In this document: positions 1 to 9,993 of the stretch, piece by piece
How positions within the stretch are numbered: the first letter of the stretch is position 1
How the letters are laid out: each line of letters begins with the position of its first letter
Source: a virus
Direction: 5' to 3' (one strand)
Virus record (IMG/VR): IMGVR_UViG_3300017758_000124
Span: 1 to 25,243 of that record
Length of the DNA stretch: 25,243 bases
Translations under genes and position numbers: made by a program
The notes under the pieces: model-generated
Databases searched by the model: none
Seen by the model: the letters and a program-made list of their open reading frames with translations, nothing else
What the model was told of the DNA's origin: nothing

Positions 1-3000
1 CTGCTGCATATTTGTTTACATGGTAATATCGGTATTTACCATTAAGCATAAAACCTATAGTTTCCATACCTGCAGGTGGTGGTTCTACTTTACCTTTGTC
101 AATGTATTTAGCTTTTTGTACTGTTACATCTTTCCATGTTCCATACTTAACATAGCCTCCTTTAACCATACGGCCTTCATCAAACGTTTCAATCCAACTT
201 TTATTTTGTTGCATCCACAAAATTGAATCATGTATCATACGGTTACGTTTTAACTCACTCATCAACAACGCATCTTTTTGGATAGTTGCTAACAATGGGT
301 CTACAATGTCTGCCATTGTACCTGTAGTTTGTTTGCTAAATGATGCTGATGAAATATTAGAACCGCCTGATCTATTTAATCTTTCTAGTGCATATTCAAG
401 AACGTTAAATGTTATGTACTGTTCATTGTTTATAATTGAATCTAAAGTTTCTTTGTCAAACGCCTTACTTTCTCTAATTAATGGATGCACATATGTTTTA
501 CGCAATTCATAAAATTTAGTAGCAGCTTGATCTAGGATAGGATGTTCTTTAGCCATAAACTCATAGGCTTGTAGCGGTGTACGCTCACCTATAAACTCAT
601 TAGCAATAGCTTCACCTTCTTTGCCCATAGCTTTGATTTGCGCCCATAGACCCATAGGGTTTGCTTTACCCATACGTTGTTGTGATACAGCTAAGTTTCT
701 TAGCAACAACAATGTAGACAACATACTAGAATTATAGCCTGCTGCTTCTACTGGGTTTATAACTTTGGCAGTAACTGTTTCTACATACCTTTGCATACCC
801 GCATGTCGGTATCTATAATTTTCTAATCTTGAATTTAGATTTAATGTTTCTTTATCCATCCAACGGCTGTTACCAGTTTTATTTTTACCCCACATACCGT
901 TTTGACCACCAAAACGTCTATAAAACCAAGCCATTGTATCAAACACTTCAATAGCAATACCGTCAAATTTGTTTGGTTGCCATGCTCGTTCCATGCCTTC
1001 ATATATTTTAATTTTACTGTCTACAAACTTGTTAGATATACGCGTTACCATTGATGAATAACGTGCATCTGAACCTTGGTTTATTTCGTTTTGTGCTTTT
1101 TCGTATTGTGCTTTTACTTCAGGACGTTTGTACATATGGTAGTTAAACAACTGCCATGATTTAGGTGCATTAAGCATTGTCCATTTTGGGCGTAATAGAT
1201 AGGCCATCATAAAATCAGCCATCAACTCACGCGGATTATCTCTGTATGCTGTGTAATTAGGGTCAGCCTGTCTGTTAAATGGTTTCCACAATGCTGATAG
1301 TCTAATCAACTCTTGTGTAATTTCTTGCCTACTTACTAGCCCTCTTTCTCTAATTTCTGCCTCAAACTTACGTTTAAATATTTCTGCAGCTTGTTCACCC
1401 ATCTTAGCTTCAGCTTCAGATGTTGGTTTTTTACCATTTATACGGTCAACTAAAGATTTAATATGCGGGTCAATCATTCCACGCATAGCACTTTTAGTAA
1501 TTAATTTTTTTAGTTTGCCATCTAATTTTACAAACGCATCATAAAATTCTTTGTTTATTTTGTTTCTAATGTCTGGGTCACGGAAAATGTCTAAGATTTT
1601 TTCTGGCGTAATTGCTAGGTCTTCTTTGATTTCTTTGTCAATCTTAGGTTCTTTTGCTTGTGCTTCTTTTTCAGCAGCTTTTTTAAGTGCATTAATTTCT
1701 GCTTGGCTCAATGGTTTTGCACCGTCAGCTTTACCATCAATCCATTTATTCATGTACCCTTTTAGGGCAGCCATAGAACCTAGAATATTACCTTTCTTCA
1801 TAGTTTCTGCAGGCAGATAATCAATCAAATGCCCTATTTCGTGGGCAAGTGTCATAGTAAAATCTTTAGGGTTTTCTTGTAGTGCTTTGTTTACAGCTAC
1901 AGTTAACTCTTGTTTAGACATTTTTTGTGGTATGCCGTTAACTACTTTGCCGTATTGAAAATAACCACGCAAACCTGCCCTGTTCATACGTTCTGTAACA
2001 GGTAGTTTGTTAATTAGCACTTCTACTAATTCTACAAGATCAAAGGTGTCTAGCCCTTTGGCATTGTTATACAGTTTTTTGTATGATGCGTTTACAGGCA
2101 TTTCTGGCGGTGGCTCATTAGGTACACCCCAAGTGTCATCACCTTTACTGCTGTATACTTTTTCATCTGTACGGAATGTATTGTCTGTATCAGGAAATAC
2201 ACGGTCTTTTTTAGATATGTGTGTTTTGTAGTAGCTATTAGCTTGATGATCTAACGCGCCTGTAGCTTTTTCACCTCTAACTGCTGCAAGTATTTTACCT
2301 TTGTAAACTTGTAAATCTTTTTCTAAAACAACTAAAATGTTATCAATAACACCAAATTTAGTTTGTCCTGTTTCTATTTTTCCATCTTTTGTTGTGTATT
2401 TGTATGTTGTTAAATTTTCTACAACACTTCTAGGAAATACAATGTTTTGACCTTTGTTAGTACGGTATACAATACTATCAACTTTTACTTTACTAGGGCC
2501 ATTTTGTTTCACGTGAAACACCTCTTGCACCTTAGTAATAGCATCTTGCTTTGTAACTTCTTTAAAATTTTGTGTAATTACTTCGCTAGTATTTTTAAGT
2601 TGTACTTTTGGTTTTGTAAGATTTGTTTGTATAGTGTTTGCAATATCAGGCATTGCTTTGACATTTACAAATACATCAGGCGTACCAATAGTTTCATTAG
2701 ATTTAATTACTGTTTCCGTTTTAGATACAAGTCTAATGTCATTAGCTATTTTTTCAGGTATTTTTATACTTAATTTATCTTTAGCTATTTCAGCTTTTCT
2801 TGCGTTTACCTCAACAATATCTGTATTAAACTCACCTTTAGTTTGTTTTTCAGCAAAATTAGCTTCTACTTTTTCAGTAATTTCTATTTTGCCATCTTTT
2901 TTAACAGTAACTACTTCGTTAACTGATTCCATAGGTACACGTACATCTATCTCTTTGACATGTACTACATCACCATTATCAAGTTTTACTTCTAGTATTA

Positions 3001-5413
3001 CCTCACCGTTTATTTCCTGCCTGTTTAATACCGTACCTTCTTTTGAACCAGTTGGCTCAATAGCTACTTTTTCATTAGGTTTTACTTTAGATGGTTCAAC
3101 AATTTTAATACCTGCTTTTTCTTCAAGACCTGTAATAAATACTTCGTTAAGTTCTGCTAATGCCCTTGGTTCAATAATATCTGGGTCTAACATATCAGTT
3201 TTTACTTCAGCATTTTTTTCTGTCATTGTTTGCATATCACGTGGATGTATGCCGTATTTTTTGTAAATGTGATAAAGTTTGTTAATACCACCTGCTGCTT
3301 GATGTAATCCAAATATTAATACAGCAGCGTGTGCAAAGTCTTTTCTAGTAGGTACTTGGCCTTCCATAACAGATGACAATGTAACAAGTGTACCTACCTC
3401 ACCTGCCATTTGCATATAACGGTTACCACCTACTGATTTAATAGCTTTACCTGTACCGTATGTAGCTGCACCAACTGTTGTATATTTACCAAATGTTTTT
3501 AGCGATTGAACACGCATAATCTCATCTAGCAATTCATCAAAGCTGTTAACATCACCATTTAACAAAGCACGCATATACACATCACGTATTGTTTCAGGTA
3601 ATCCAAAAGACACACCTAAAGCTATAAATGGTGTAGCAGGCGCTGCTGCACCTCCTGTAACTGTTGTTAATCCAACACCCCCTACAAATCCTACTCCTAA
3701 ACCTACTCCCATTGCAGGTAAATCTGCTGTTAATGTTATAGCGCTTTGTATTATTTCTTGCGGAAAATTTTGTGCTTGGTGCATAAATATTTGTTCATAT
3801 GCTGTTTGTGGGTCAACACCATCTTCTGTAATAGATTTGTGGTATGCCTGTATAAGACCCATTGTGGACATAGAATATCCTGCACCAAATACATTTCGGT
3901 CACCTGCACCACCTGTAAGTTTTACAAACTTACGGCCTGCCCAACTATCTTTCATAAATTTAGTTATAGCCCAATCGTCTTCATCAGGCTTTAGTATGTC
4001 GCTACCCCATGTTGCTAGCATTGGTAGTTCATATTCATACTTTAGTGTATTCCATGACCCCATGTGTTGATTAACACGTTCATCAAAAGCAGCTTGATCT
4101 CTAGTGCCTTTTGTCAACAAATCCATTTCTGCGTTTAGGTCATCTAATTCATTTAAAAACATGTCCATTGATCTGTTTTCAAAATCGAGATTGACTACGC
4201 CTGTAGTGTCAGCACTAAAGTCTTGTATGCCAACATCTATATTTTTCATAGCTTCTTCTATTTCTAAACGTCTAGCTTCTATTTCAGCTATTCGTGCAGA
4301 ATTATCTACTGTTACTGCAGGGTTGTAATATTTTGTATATAACTCTGTAAGAGCATCTTTATCACCTCTAGCACCTTGCAGTACATATGCCTGTGCATCA
4401 GGGTTCATTAATATTTTTACTAATGCTAATGATCTTTGTGCATCTAAAGATAATTTAGTTGCATCTTTATGTTCGTATGCAGCTTCAAAAAATTTAGGCA
4501 TAACAAATTCAGGATTAGCTGCTTTTGCTATGTTTCCGTAATAATTAATTAGTTCTACTATTTCATCGTTTTTTATTTGAAATACACCACCTTTAGTACC
4601 TGCCTCATTTTGTATATTTTTGTTGCTAGATTCCATAGCACCTATAAATGATACAAATTCGTTTATAGTAGCTAAGTCATCATCTTCTAAATTTTGCGTA
4701 TTTTTTAAAGAATTAAGAACCAACATAGTTGATGGCCCAGTTGTAACTACTGTGTTAATTACTGGTAATTTTTCATCTTCCGTTGGTCTGTTAATTACTG
4801 TCATAGCAACACCATCCCTAATAGGTTTTTTACCATTACGGGCGTGTACTTTTCTTTCTGCGTCAGTTAATTGGTCACGATAAATTAAACCATTAGCTTT
4901 CATTTCTGCTTCAGTTTTTGCTAATGCAGCATTTTGATCAGCTATAGTTTTATAAAGTTGTTCGTTGTAATCAGGTGTCTTACCAAATGCTATAGAATCA
5001 GGATTATCTATAACCTGATCTACCATTGTAACTATATTAGATTGATCTACGTTAACAGTATCACCTTGTTTTATAGGCGATGTAGTTTCTTTAGTGTTTG
5101 AATTATTAACTTTAGTATCGTTTGTTGCTGTTGCGCTGTCTTCTTTTGCCCTTTTTTCTGCCCAAGTTGTGCTAACATCTTGCTCATTTGTTGCCGTAGT
5201 GCTTTCTGTATTAACAGGAATATTGTGAGTATTAAGGTCACTATCATGTAATGGATGTGGTGATGTACGTTCTATTCCGTAAAATTTATCAATTTGATTG
5301 TTAGAAAACCCTGCTTGTATAAGCAATGGTCTTTGGTCTTCAATATGACCAATGATTGTTTCATCATCAAAACCTGCTAATTTTAGTTGCGATGCTGTTA
5401 TTCCAACAGTCAT
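1..5413 (-). CDS. Very large internal virion (ejection) protein, gp16-like, with lytic transglycosylase-like and zinc metallopeptidase motifs; 3' end cut by window edge
   Basis: One reading frame runs unbroken from ATG at 5413 to the left edge, giving 1804 codons with no stop; the carboxyl end lies outside. The start is 3 nt after the stop of the gp15-like gene. Position after gp14- and gp15-like genes, and extreme size, fit the largest T7-type core protein (T7 gp16, about 1318 aa), which is ejected into the host. Near residue 261 the sequence GAMESS is followed 18 residues later by Q279 in GGVFQI; this E-x17-Q spacing is that of SLT-type lytic transglycosylases, with E261 as candidate catalytic acid. 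A Gly/Ala-rich hydrophobic stretch lies around residues 560-610. HEIGH at 1191-1195 is a zincin signature, and ELMAD at 1396-1400 could supply a third zinc ligand. Between them (about 620-1100) is a long charged Lys/Glu/Val-rich region. Role in virion is confident from context; both enzymatic activities are inferred from motifs. Confidence 0.85.
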   Translation of the reverse strand, partial: MTVGITASQLKLAGFDDETIIGHIEDQRPLLIQAGFSNNQIDKFYGIERTSPHPLHDSDLNTHNIPVNTESTTATNEQDVSTTWAEKRAKEDSATATNDTKVNNSNTKETTSPIKQGDTVNVDQSNIVTMVDQVIDNPDSIAFGKTPDYNEQLYKTIADQNAALAKTEAEMKANGLIYRDQLTDAERKVHARNGKKPIRDGVAMTVINRPTEDEKLPVINTVVTTGPSTMLVLNSLKNTQNLEDDDLATINEFVSFIGAMESSNKNIQNEAGTKGGVFQIKNDEIVELINYYGNIAKAANPEFVMPKFFEAAYEHKDATKLSLDAQRSLALVKILMNPDAQAYVLQGARGDKDALTELYTKYYNPAVTVDNSARIAEIEARRLEIEEAMKNIDVGIQDFSADTTGVVNLDFENRSMDMFLNELDDLNAEMDLLTKGTRDQAAFDERVNQHMGSWNTLKYEYELPMLATWGSDILKPDEDDWAITKFMKDSWAGRKFVKLTGGAGDRNVFGAGYSMSTMGLIQAYHKSITEDGVDPQTAYEQIFMHQAQNFPQEIIQSAITLTADLPAMGVGLGVGFVGGVGLTTVTGGAAAPATPFIALGVSFGLPETIRDVYMRALLNGDVNSFDELLDEIMRVQSLKTFGKYTTVGAATYGTGKAIKSVGGNRYMQMAGEVGTLVTLSSVMEGQVPTRKDFAHAAVLIFGLHQAAGGINKLYHIYKKYGIHPRDMQTMTEKNAEVKTDMLDPDIIEPRALAELNEVFITGLEEKAGIKIVEPSKVKPNEKVAIEPTGSKEGTVLNRQEINGEVILEVKLDNGDVVHVKEIDVRVPMESVNEVVTVKKDGKIEITEKVEANFAEKQTKGEFNTDIVEVNARKAEIAKDKLSIKIPEKIANDIRLVSKTETVIKSNETIGTPDVFVNVKAMPDIANTIQTNLTKPKVQLKNTSEVITQNFKEVTKQDAITKVQEVFHVKQNGPSKVKVDSIVYRTNKGQNIVFPRSVVENLTTYKYTTKDGKIETGQTKFGVIDNILVVLEKDLQVYKGKILAAVRGEKATGALDHQANSYYKTHISKKDRVFPDTDNTFRTDEKVYSSKGDDTWGVPNEPPPEMPVNASYKKLYNNAKGLDTFDLVELVEVLINKLPVTERMNRAGLRGYFQYGKVVNGIPQKMSKQELTVAVNKALQENPKDFTMTLAHEIGHLIDYLPAETMKKGNILGSMAALKGYMNKWIDGKADGAKPLSQAEINALKKAAEKEAQAKEPKIDKEIKEDLAITPEKILDIFRDPDIRNKINKEFYDAFVKLDGKLKKLITKSAMRGMIDPHIKSLVDRINGKKPTSEAEAKMGEQAAEIFKRKFEAEIRERGLVSRQEITQELIRLSALWKPFNRQADPNYTAYRDNPRELMADFMMAYLLRPKWTMLNAPKSWQLFNYHMYKRPEVKAQYEKAQNEINQGSDARYSSMVTRISNKFVDSKIKIYEGMERAWQPNKFDGIAIEVFDTMAWFYRRFGGQNGMWGKNKTGNSRWMDKETLNLNSRLENYRYRHAGMQRYVETVTAKVINPVEAAGYNSSMLSTLLLLRNLAVSQQRMGKANPMGLWAQIKAMGKEGEAIANEFIGERTPLQAYEFMAKEHPILDQAATKFYELRKTYVHPLIRESKAFDKETLDSIINNEQYITFNVLEYALERLNRSGGSNISSASFSKQTTGTMADIVDPLLATIQKDALLMSELKRNRMIHDSILWMQQNKSWIETFDEGRMVKGGYVKYGTWKDVTVQKAKYIDKGKVEPPPAGMETIGFMLNGKYRYYHVNKYAA
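2505..2520. promoter_or_regulatory. parS: Perfect parS centromere sequence (ParB-binding site)
   Basis: The sequence TGTTTCACGTGAAACA is a perfect 16-bp palindrome and is identical to the near-universal bacterial chromosomal parS consensus bound by ParB. It lies inside the gp16-like coding sequence, where it encodes VFHVK and neighbours. By base composition a chance match in 25 kb is expected about once in 100,000 windows. No ParA or ParB gene is present in this window, so a host ParB, or one encoded elsewhere on the phage, would be the reader. The identity is seen directly; occupancy by ParB is inferred. Confidence 0.8.
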
Positions 5414-5416
5414 TAA

Positions 5417-7288
5417 TTATTGCTCCTGATTAGGTATTACTATCATAGTTTGCGTATTTTCACCACCAACAACATCACTACGTAAGAACGTAGGCATACC
5501 TGTTTTTTCTGCAGCTTGTTTGTTGTTAAATTTTTGCAATCTAAGTAGATAAGTATTTATTGGTTCATTTTCTTCTCTAGGCGGTACTTGTATATTTTGC
5601 GCAGTTCCACCTTTGCTTTCAACATATTTTGCCCATCCTACAGGGTCTATTTTGTAATTACCAAATTTAGCGTCTTCCATAATATAAGCATTTGTACCTT
5701 TTGCTTTTAATTCAAAATTTCTAATATTTTCTTCTTTAGCTTTATCAGTATATACTTGAACCAGATCATTCATTAAGTATGCAGGGCTTTTAGGGTTCAT
5801 TAACATTTCGTTCATAGTTAAACCTTTTTTCTCACCTTCAGCTATTAAAAGAGTTAAATTGTTAACTGCTTTGTATGCGTTAGGTGTCATATTACTGCCC
5901 ATAATAGTGCTAATTTGTGTCATAAGATCAGCTTGTGACATACTTTCTAACATATCCATTCGTGACAATACATCTGGTGGCGCTCCTGCTGCTTTCATAA
6001 CTGTTTTTACAGCATTTCTGTACATAATTAATTTATGATTATTTTTATCTTTTTGATATTTTTCTATGTCACTTGTAAGTTGTCTTGTTGTATCAGGGCT
6101 TATCATGCCATCTGCACCTAATTGAATAATTGTTGATTTTTCTTCTTCAGTATCAATCATTCCAGACAACACCATAGCTGTAACTAAACTTTCTGTTTTT
6201 TTACCTTCTATTGTGTCATAATATGGCTTACCTTCATTTCTAGCCTTTACTGCTGTACTGTAAGCTGATGCTAGTGTTTTCTTTGTTGGGCCATCAATTG
6301 TATTGTTGTCTTCTAACTCTTTTAAAAAGTTATTATCTACATTGCCTCTATAAATACCAATTAATCTTTGGTTAAAATTATTATTATCTGTACGCATGTT
6401 TTCTGTACGTTGGCTTTTATCAAAACCTTCTTGTTCATTAGACAATGTTATAGCATTACTAATAAATTCTTTTCTTGCAGGGTCATCTACAGTAATTTCA
6501 TTACCTTCAACATCAACCATTTTTACTGTTGGGTCTGCAGCACGTTCTGCTACTTTTGACCAATCAGTAACTGTTTTGCCATTTGGGTTTTGATAAATAG
6601 GTGTTTTACCGTCTACACCAGATTGCATTAACATCATTTGTGTGTTGGCTTTTTTAAATAAACCATCGTAACCTGTATCTAATGTGCCTTGGTCAAACGT
6701 AGCTAAACCTCTGTAATTAGCAAAGACGTTATTTTTCCAATCGTTCCAGTTACCAACAACTTGCGCAGTTGAAGTAGCAGTTTCTAATTTTACTTCGGTC
6801 TGATTAAAATTTGTATTATATGCTGTTACAGATTGTGCGTTCCTAGCTTTGCTTATGTGAGTTTGCACATTAATTTTACCTTCCATAAATGTTTTTTGAT
6901 GGTTAGGTAAGTATCTATTCCATGCTATTTCATCAAATACACCATTGTTAGTAAATTTATCTTTTTTAAGTTTTTTAGTATGTTTATCCCAAGTAGTTTC
7001 ATATTCAGGTAAAAAATTTTGATAATCCCTTCGTGTTTCTAAACCAAAACTAAAATCATTAGCAGCCATCATACTTTCACCTTCAGACATTGTTGATAGG
7101 TCTAGTATTTCTTGGTCACGCATTTTTGCTGTATGCGCTACTTTTTGTGCTGCAAACGTAGATACAGCGTCAAGCATGCTTTGGCCTAGATTAACCATGC
7201 CTTGTGCGCTGCCTGTACCTGTTGTAAGCGTTCTACCGCTTTGTATTGGTGCGCTTCCAACATTGCCTGTGTATCTAGGTATCTTCAC
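5417..7288 (-). CDS. Internal virion protein, gp15-like
   Basis: A 623-residue soluble protein, Asn/Lys/Thr-rich, with no signal peptide or clear membrane segment. It sits between a gp14-like and a gp16-like gene, the place of T7 gp15 (747 aa), part of the internal core that is ejected with the DNA and forms a conduit across the periplasm. The amino end (KIPRYTGNVGSAPIQSGRTL) is of a kind common in podovirus core proteins, and the rest is predicted largely helical with many heptad-like charged stretches. Its ATG overlaps the stop of the upstream gene by one base, and its stop precedes the next start by 3 nt, so the three core genes look translationally coupled. The assignment rests on order, size and composition rather than on a motif. 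Confidence 0.72.
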   Translation of the reverse strand: MKIPRYTGNVGSAPIQSGRTLTTGTGSAQGMVNLGQSMLDAVSTFAAQKVAHTAKMRDQEILDLSTMSEGESMMAANDFSFGLETRRDYQNFLPEYETTWDKHTKKLKKDKFTNNGVFDEIAWNRYLPNHQKTFMEGKINVQTHISKARNAQSVTAYNTNFNQTEVKLETATSTAQVVGNWNDWKNNVFANYRGLATFDQGTLDTGYDGLFKKANTQMMLMQSGVDGKTPIYQNPNGKTVTDWSKVAERAADPTVKMVDVEGNEITVDDPARKEFISNAITLSNEQEGFDKSQRTENMRTDNNNFNQRLIGIYRGNVDNNFLKELEDNNTIDGPTKKTLASAYSTAVKARNEGKPYYDTIEGKKTESLVTAMVLSGMIDTEEEKSTIIQLGADGMISPDTTRQLTSDIEKYQKDKNNHKLIMYRNAVKTVMKAAGAPPDVLSRMDMLESMSQADLMTQISTIMGSNMTPNAYKAVNNLTLLIAEGEKKGLTMNEMLMNPKSPAYLMNDLVQVYTDKAKEENIRNFELKAKGTNAYIMEDAKFGNYKIDPVGWAKYVESKGGTAQNIQVPPREENEPINTYLLRLQKFNNKQAAEKTGMPTFLRSDVVGGENTQTMIVIPNQEQ

Positions 7289-7731
7289 TAATTACTCCCA
7301 TATTTTGCTGCATTGTCCATATCTGTTTTATATTTACCTGTACTTGCTGCCGTATTAAACAAAGATTGTCCTATAGCAAAGTTAGCATTAGCTATTTCAC
7401 CTGCTAGTGCTGCGTCTTGTGCTTGGGTTTTTGCCCACAATCCTTTTTCTAAATACCACATATCTGTTTCAAATTCTTCTATATCTGCATTAGCTACAAG
7501 CAAACTACTACCAGTAAACATTGCTGTACCTGATGCACCAGTTCTAGCCCTTACTTCACTTAAACGTTTTGTTTCGTCTGTTAAACGTTTTTGTTTTTCA
7601 TAATGAAAGTTTAATTCATTTTCATAATTTTGCCATGCACGGTTGGCTTTCATATTCTTCTTTTGCTGCTGTATGCCCATTACAGTTACAGCAGTTGAAG
7701 CCACCATTGCAGGTATTACCCACCACGCCAT
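7288..7731 (-). CDS. Internal virion protein, gp14-like
   Basis: A 147-residue protein beginning with a hydrophobic stretch (WWVIPAMVASTAVTVMGI, residues 3-20) followed by a long helical, Lys/Glu/Gln-rich body. T7 gp14 (196 aa) has the same character: it ends up in the host outer membrane as part of the DNA ejection channel. The motif RARTGASGTAMFTGSSLL around residues 61-78 resembles the conserved core of this family in other podoviruses. The gene follows the tail nozzle gene by 12 nt and overlaps the gp15-like gene by one base. The start is supported by an AGGAGG Shine-Dalgarno just upstream (about 7738-7743). Confidence 0.72.
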   Translation of the reverse strand: MAWWVIPAMVASTAVTVMGIQQQKKNMKANRAWQNYENELNFHYEKQKRLTDETKRLSEVRARTGASGTAMFTGSSLLVANADIEEFETDMWYLEKGLWAKTQAQDAALAGEIANANFAIGQSLFNTAASTGKYKTDMDNAAKYGSN

Positions 7732-7743
7732 TATGAACCTCCT

Positions 7744-9993
7744 TTAATCACTTGTTACCAACGTTCCTGTTACACCAAGAACCGTCATAGGTAACGGCTG
7801 TGTTTGCTCTATTGTTATTTTACCTTGTCTATCCCATCCCGTATTAGTTACTCTTTTGTCACCAGTAAAAGGCGGTATGTTTTGACCAACAGGTGTAGAA
7901 GATGATCTAAATGGTATTTGATCACCGTTAACTGTAACACCTACAGTTTCAAACAACCTTACTGCTACTTCATTCCATCTTTTAGGTCTGTTTTGCGCTG
8001 TGCCTGCATTAGCGCCTGCCTCTATGCTCATAGTTACCATTTTGCTTGTGTAACCCAAGCCTATTTCTACATTTTGAAAACCGCTTGTAGATGGTAACGA
8101 AACTGATATTTGGCCATTAGTAACTGTTTGATTTGGAAATACTGCATCACCTACCAATACCTGTACAGATTCACCTTCTAAATGATCTAGGTTTGATAAT
8201 GTACCTGATGCTCCGTTTACTATGCCATTTAATGTAGAATCCATATTTAATGTCGGGTCTAAATATTCAACGTATTTTACTTTTGAACCGTTGACAATTC
8301 TTTCTACAACCATCCAAACTTCTGTTGTATCACCTACTGGGAATGAAGCAATAGATTTTACTTTAGCATGATTTTTAATAATGTGTGTACCTGAACCCGT
8401 ACCTATTTGATGTACAGTTCTATCTACAGCTTGTTTGTATGTTCTCGCTAATTCTATAGTGTTATTATCAACTTTAATTACGTAATAAATAGTTCCATCT
8501 ACAAGACCGCCAATATTAGCATTACCATTGTTATCATATTCAACAGGGTCACCTGTTACATAACCATGCCCAGTAATGGTAAAAAACCCATTATTATCAC
8601 TATCTGATGCTGCTGATGTTAGTTGTGAAGATGTATTTATACTGTGTTTAATGTGTCCACCAATAACATGTCTATGCCATGCAATAACGTCTTCTTCACG
8701 TTGATATGTCATGCCTATCAATAAACCATCATCACGTACTGCCCAATAAATACTTTCAGGTTCTTGCGCATAGGTAACATCTACAATTCCTGTGCCTGTA
8801 ATGTGTGTTGCTAATAGACACATATCTGGCGCTGAATACGCATCATCTTCAAATCTATATGCAAATTCTCTAACTTTTTTTCTTTCTTTTTGTACAAACA
8901 AAACAACGTTACCTACTTGTATAGGTTCAGTTGTCCAACCACCATAAGTAGTTTGTTGTGTAATTGTAACATTGTCAGGCTTTAGAGGTTCACCTGCAGG
9001 TCTACCTACTTTAAATTCACCGCCTGCTGTACCTACAATTAGATCACGTGCAGGTGCTAGCCAACGTATTACGTTTACTTTGTTTGCAGCAATTGTGTAA
9101 ATAAAAGCATCAGCAGCGTTACCACTACCTACATCAAAATCTGTATATGAACCTGATTGTGATGCCCATATAGTTTGTGGGTATTTAGTTGACCCACCAA
9201 ACACCAAACGTTGTTCGTAAAATGATACAGTACGCGGATAACCGTTAGACCCACTCCAAGCTGCTGTTGTGCCATCATCTAAAAATGGGCCGTTAGTAAA
9301 CGTTTCGTTACCAATAGTCCATGATGTATGACCTGTTCTTGATAATTTTTGCGGTGCTATGGTTTCATGTACAATGTACATAATATCTGCAGATTGCGTA
9401 AATTGTATTTCATACAACATACTTTCTGTAATATTAGTAGAAATTTCATAAATTTTATTAGCTACACCCGCAGATGCGTACGCTGTATATCCAGTGCTAT
9501 TTATGTTGTTTCCGTCTAAATCTGTTATTTGAAACGTGTTAGTAGTTTTATTAGCTACTTTATAACGTTTTCCATTTATTTGTGTCATGCCTACTACTTC
9601 AGTAAGTATAACTTCATCACCATTGCTGTAACCATGACTAGACGCTGTTACTACTGCAGGATTTGCCTGTGTAATGCCAGTAATTGTTTTGTCATTTTCT
9701 GTAATAATACCGTTATCTTTGTAAAATCTAAGATATTGATGACCAAATTCTAAACAATAACTTTGCTCAACATTAAATTCAAAAGGTATTAATCTAACGT
9801 TTTGTGAATGATTTTTAACTGGCCCTACAAATCTAGTACCATATCTACGTGCTGCACCACCTTGCGGAAACACTGTCATGTTTTGCAAAGTTTCTAGGCC
9901 ATTAGCATATTTTTTAAAATCAATTTGCCCTGCTAACTTTGGTGTAAGTTCGCCTGCTGTAAAATTTGATTGAAAAGGGTGTACTCTTGCCAT
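7744..9993 (-). CDS. Tail tubular protein B / tail nozzle, gp12-like
   Basis: A 749-residue protein close in size to T7 gp12 (794 aa), the nozzle at the tip of the short tail. The amino end (PFQSNFTAGELTPKLAGQ, then NMTVFPQGGAARRYGT) is the typical opening of podovirus nozzle proteins. Two small beta-rich insertions, around residues 105-175 (SHGYSNGDEVILTEVVGM) and 470-545 (GHGYVTGDPVEYDN), look like the E1-FCCH-type modules often found in this family. The sequence is beta-rich throughout, with many Asn/Gly/Thr and no cleavage or enzymatic motif. Its start codon overlaps the stop of the tail tubular A gene, as expected for coordinated production of the two tube components. Confidence 0.88.
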   Translation of the reverse strand: MARVHPFQSNFTAGELTPKLAGQIDFKKYANGLETLQNMTVFPQGGAARRYGTRFVGPVKNHSQNVRLIPFEFNVEQSYCLEFGHQYLRFYKDNGIITENDKTITGITQANPAVVTASSHGYSNGDEVILTEVVGMTQINGKRYKVANKTTNTFQITDLDGNNINSTGYTAYASAGVANKIYEISTNITESMLYEIQFTQSADIMYIVHETIAPQKLSRTGHTSWTIGNETFTNGPFLDDGTTAAWSGSNGYPRTVSFYEQRLVFGGSTKYPQTIWASQSGSYTDFDVGSGNAADAFIYTIAANKVNVIRWLAPARDLIVGTAGGEFKVGRPAGEPLKPDNVTITQQTTYGGWTTEPIQVGNVVLFVQKERKKVREFAYRFEDDAYSAPDMCLLATHITGTGIVDVTYAQEPESIYWAVRDDGLLIGMTYQREEDVIAWHRHVIGGHIKHSINTSSQLTSAASDSDNNGFFTITGHGYVTGDPVEYDNNGNANIGGLVDGTIYYVIKVDNNTIELARTYKQAVDRTVHQIGTGSGTHIIKNHAKVKSIASFPVGDTTEVWMVVERIVNGSKVKYVEYLDPTLNMDSTLNGIVNGASGTLSNLDHLEGESVQVLVGDAVFPNQTVTNGQISVSLPSTSGFQNVEIGLGYTSKMVTMSIEAGANAGTAQNRPKRWNEVAVRLFETVGVTVNGDQIPFRSSSTPVGQNIPPFTGDKRVTNTGWDRQGKITIEQTQPLPMTVLGVTGTLVTSD

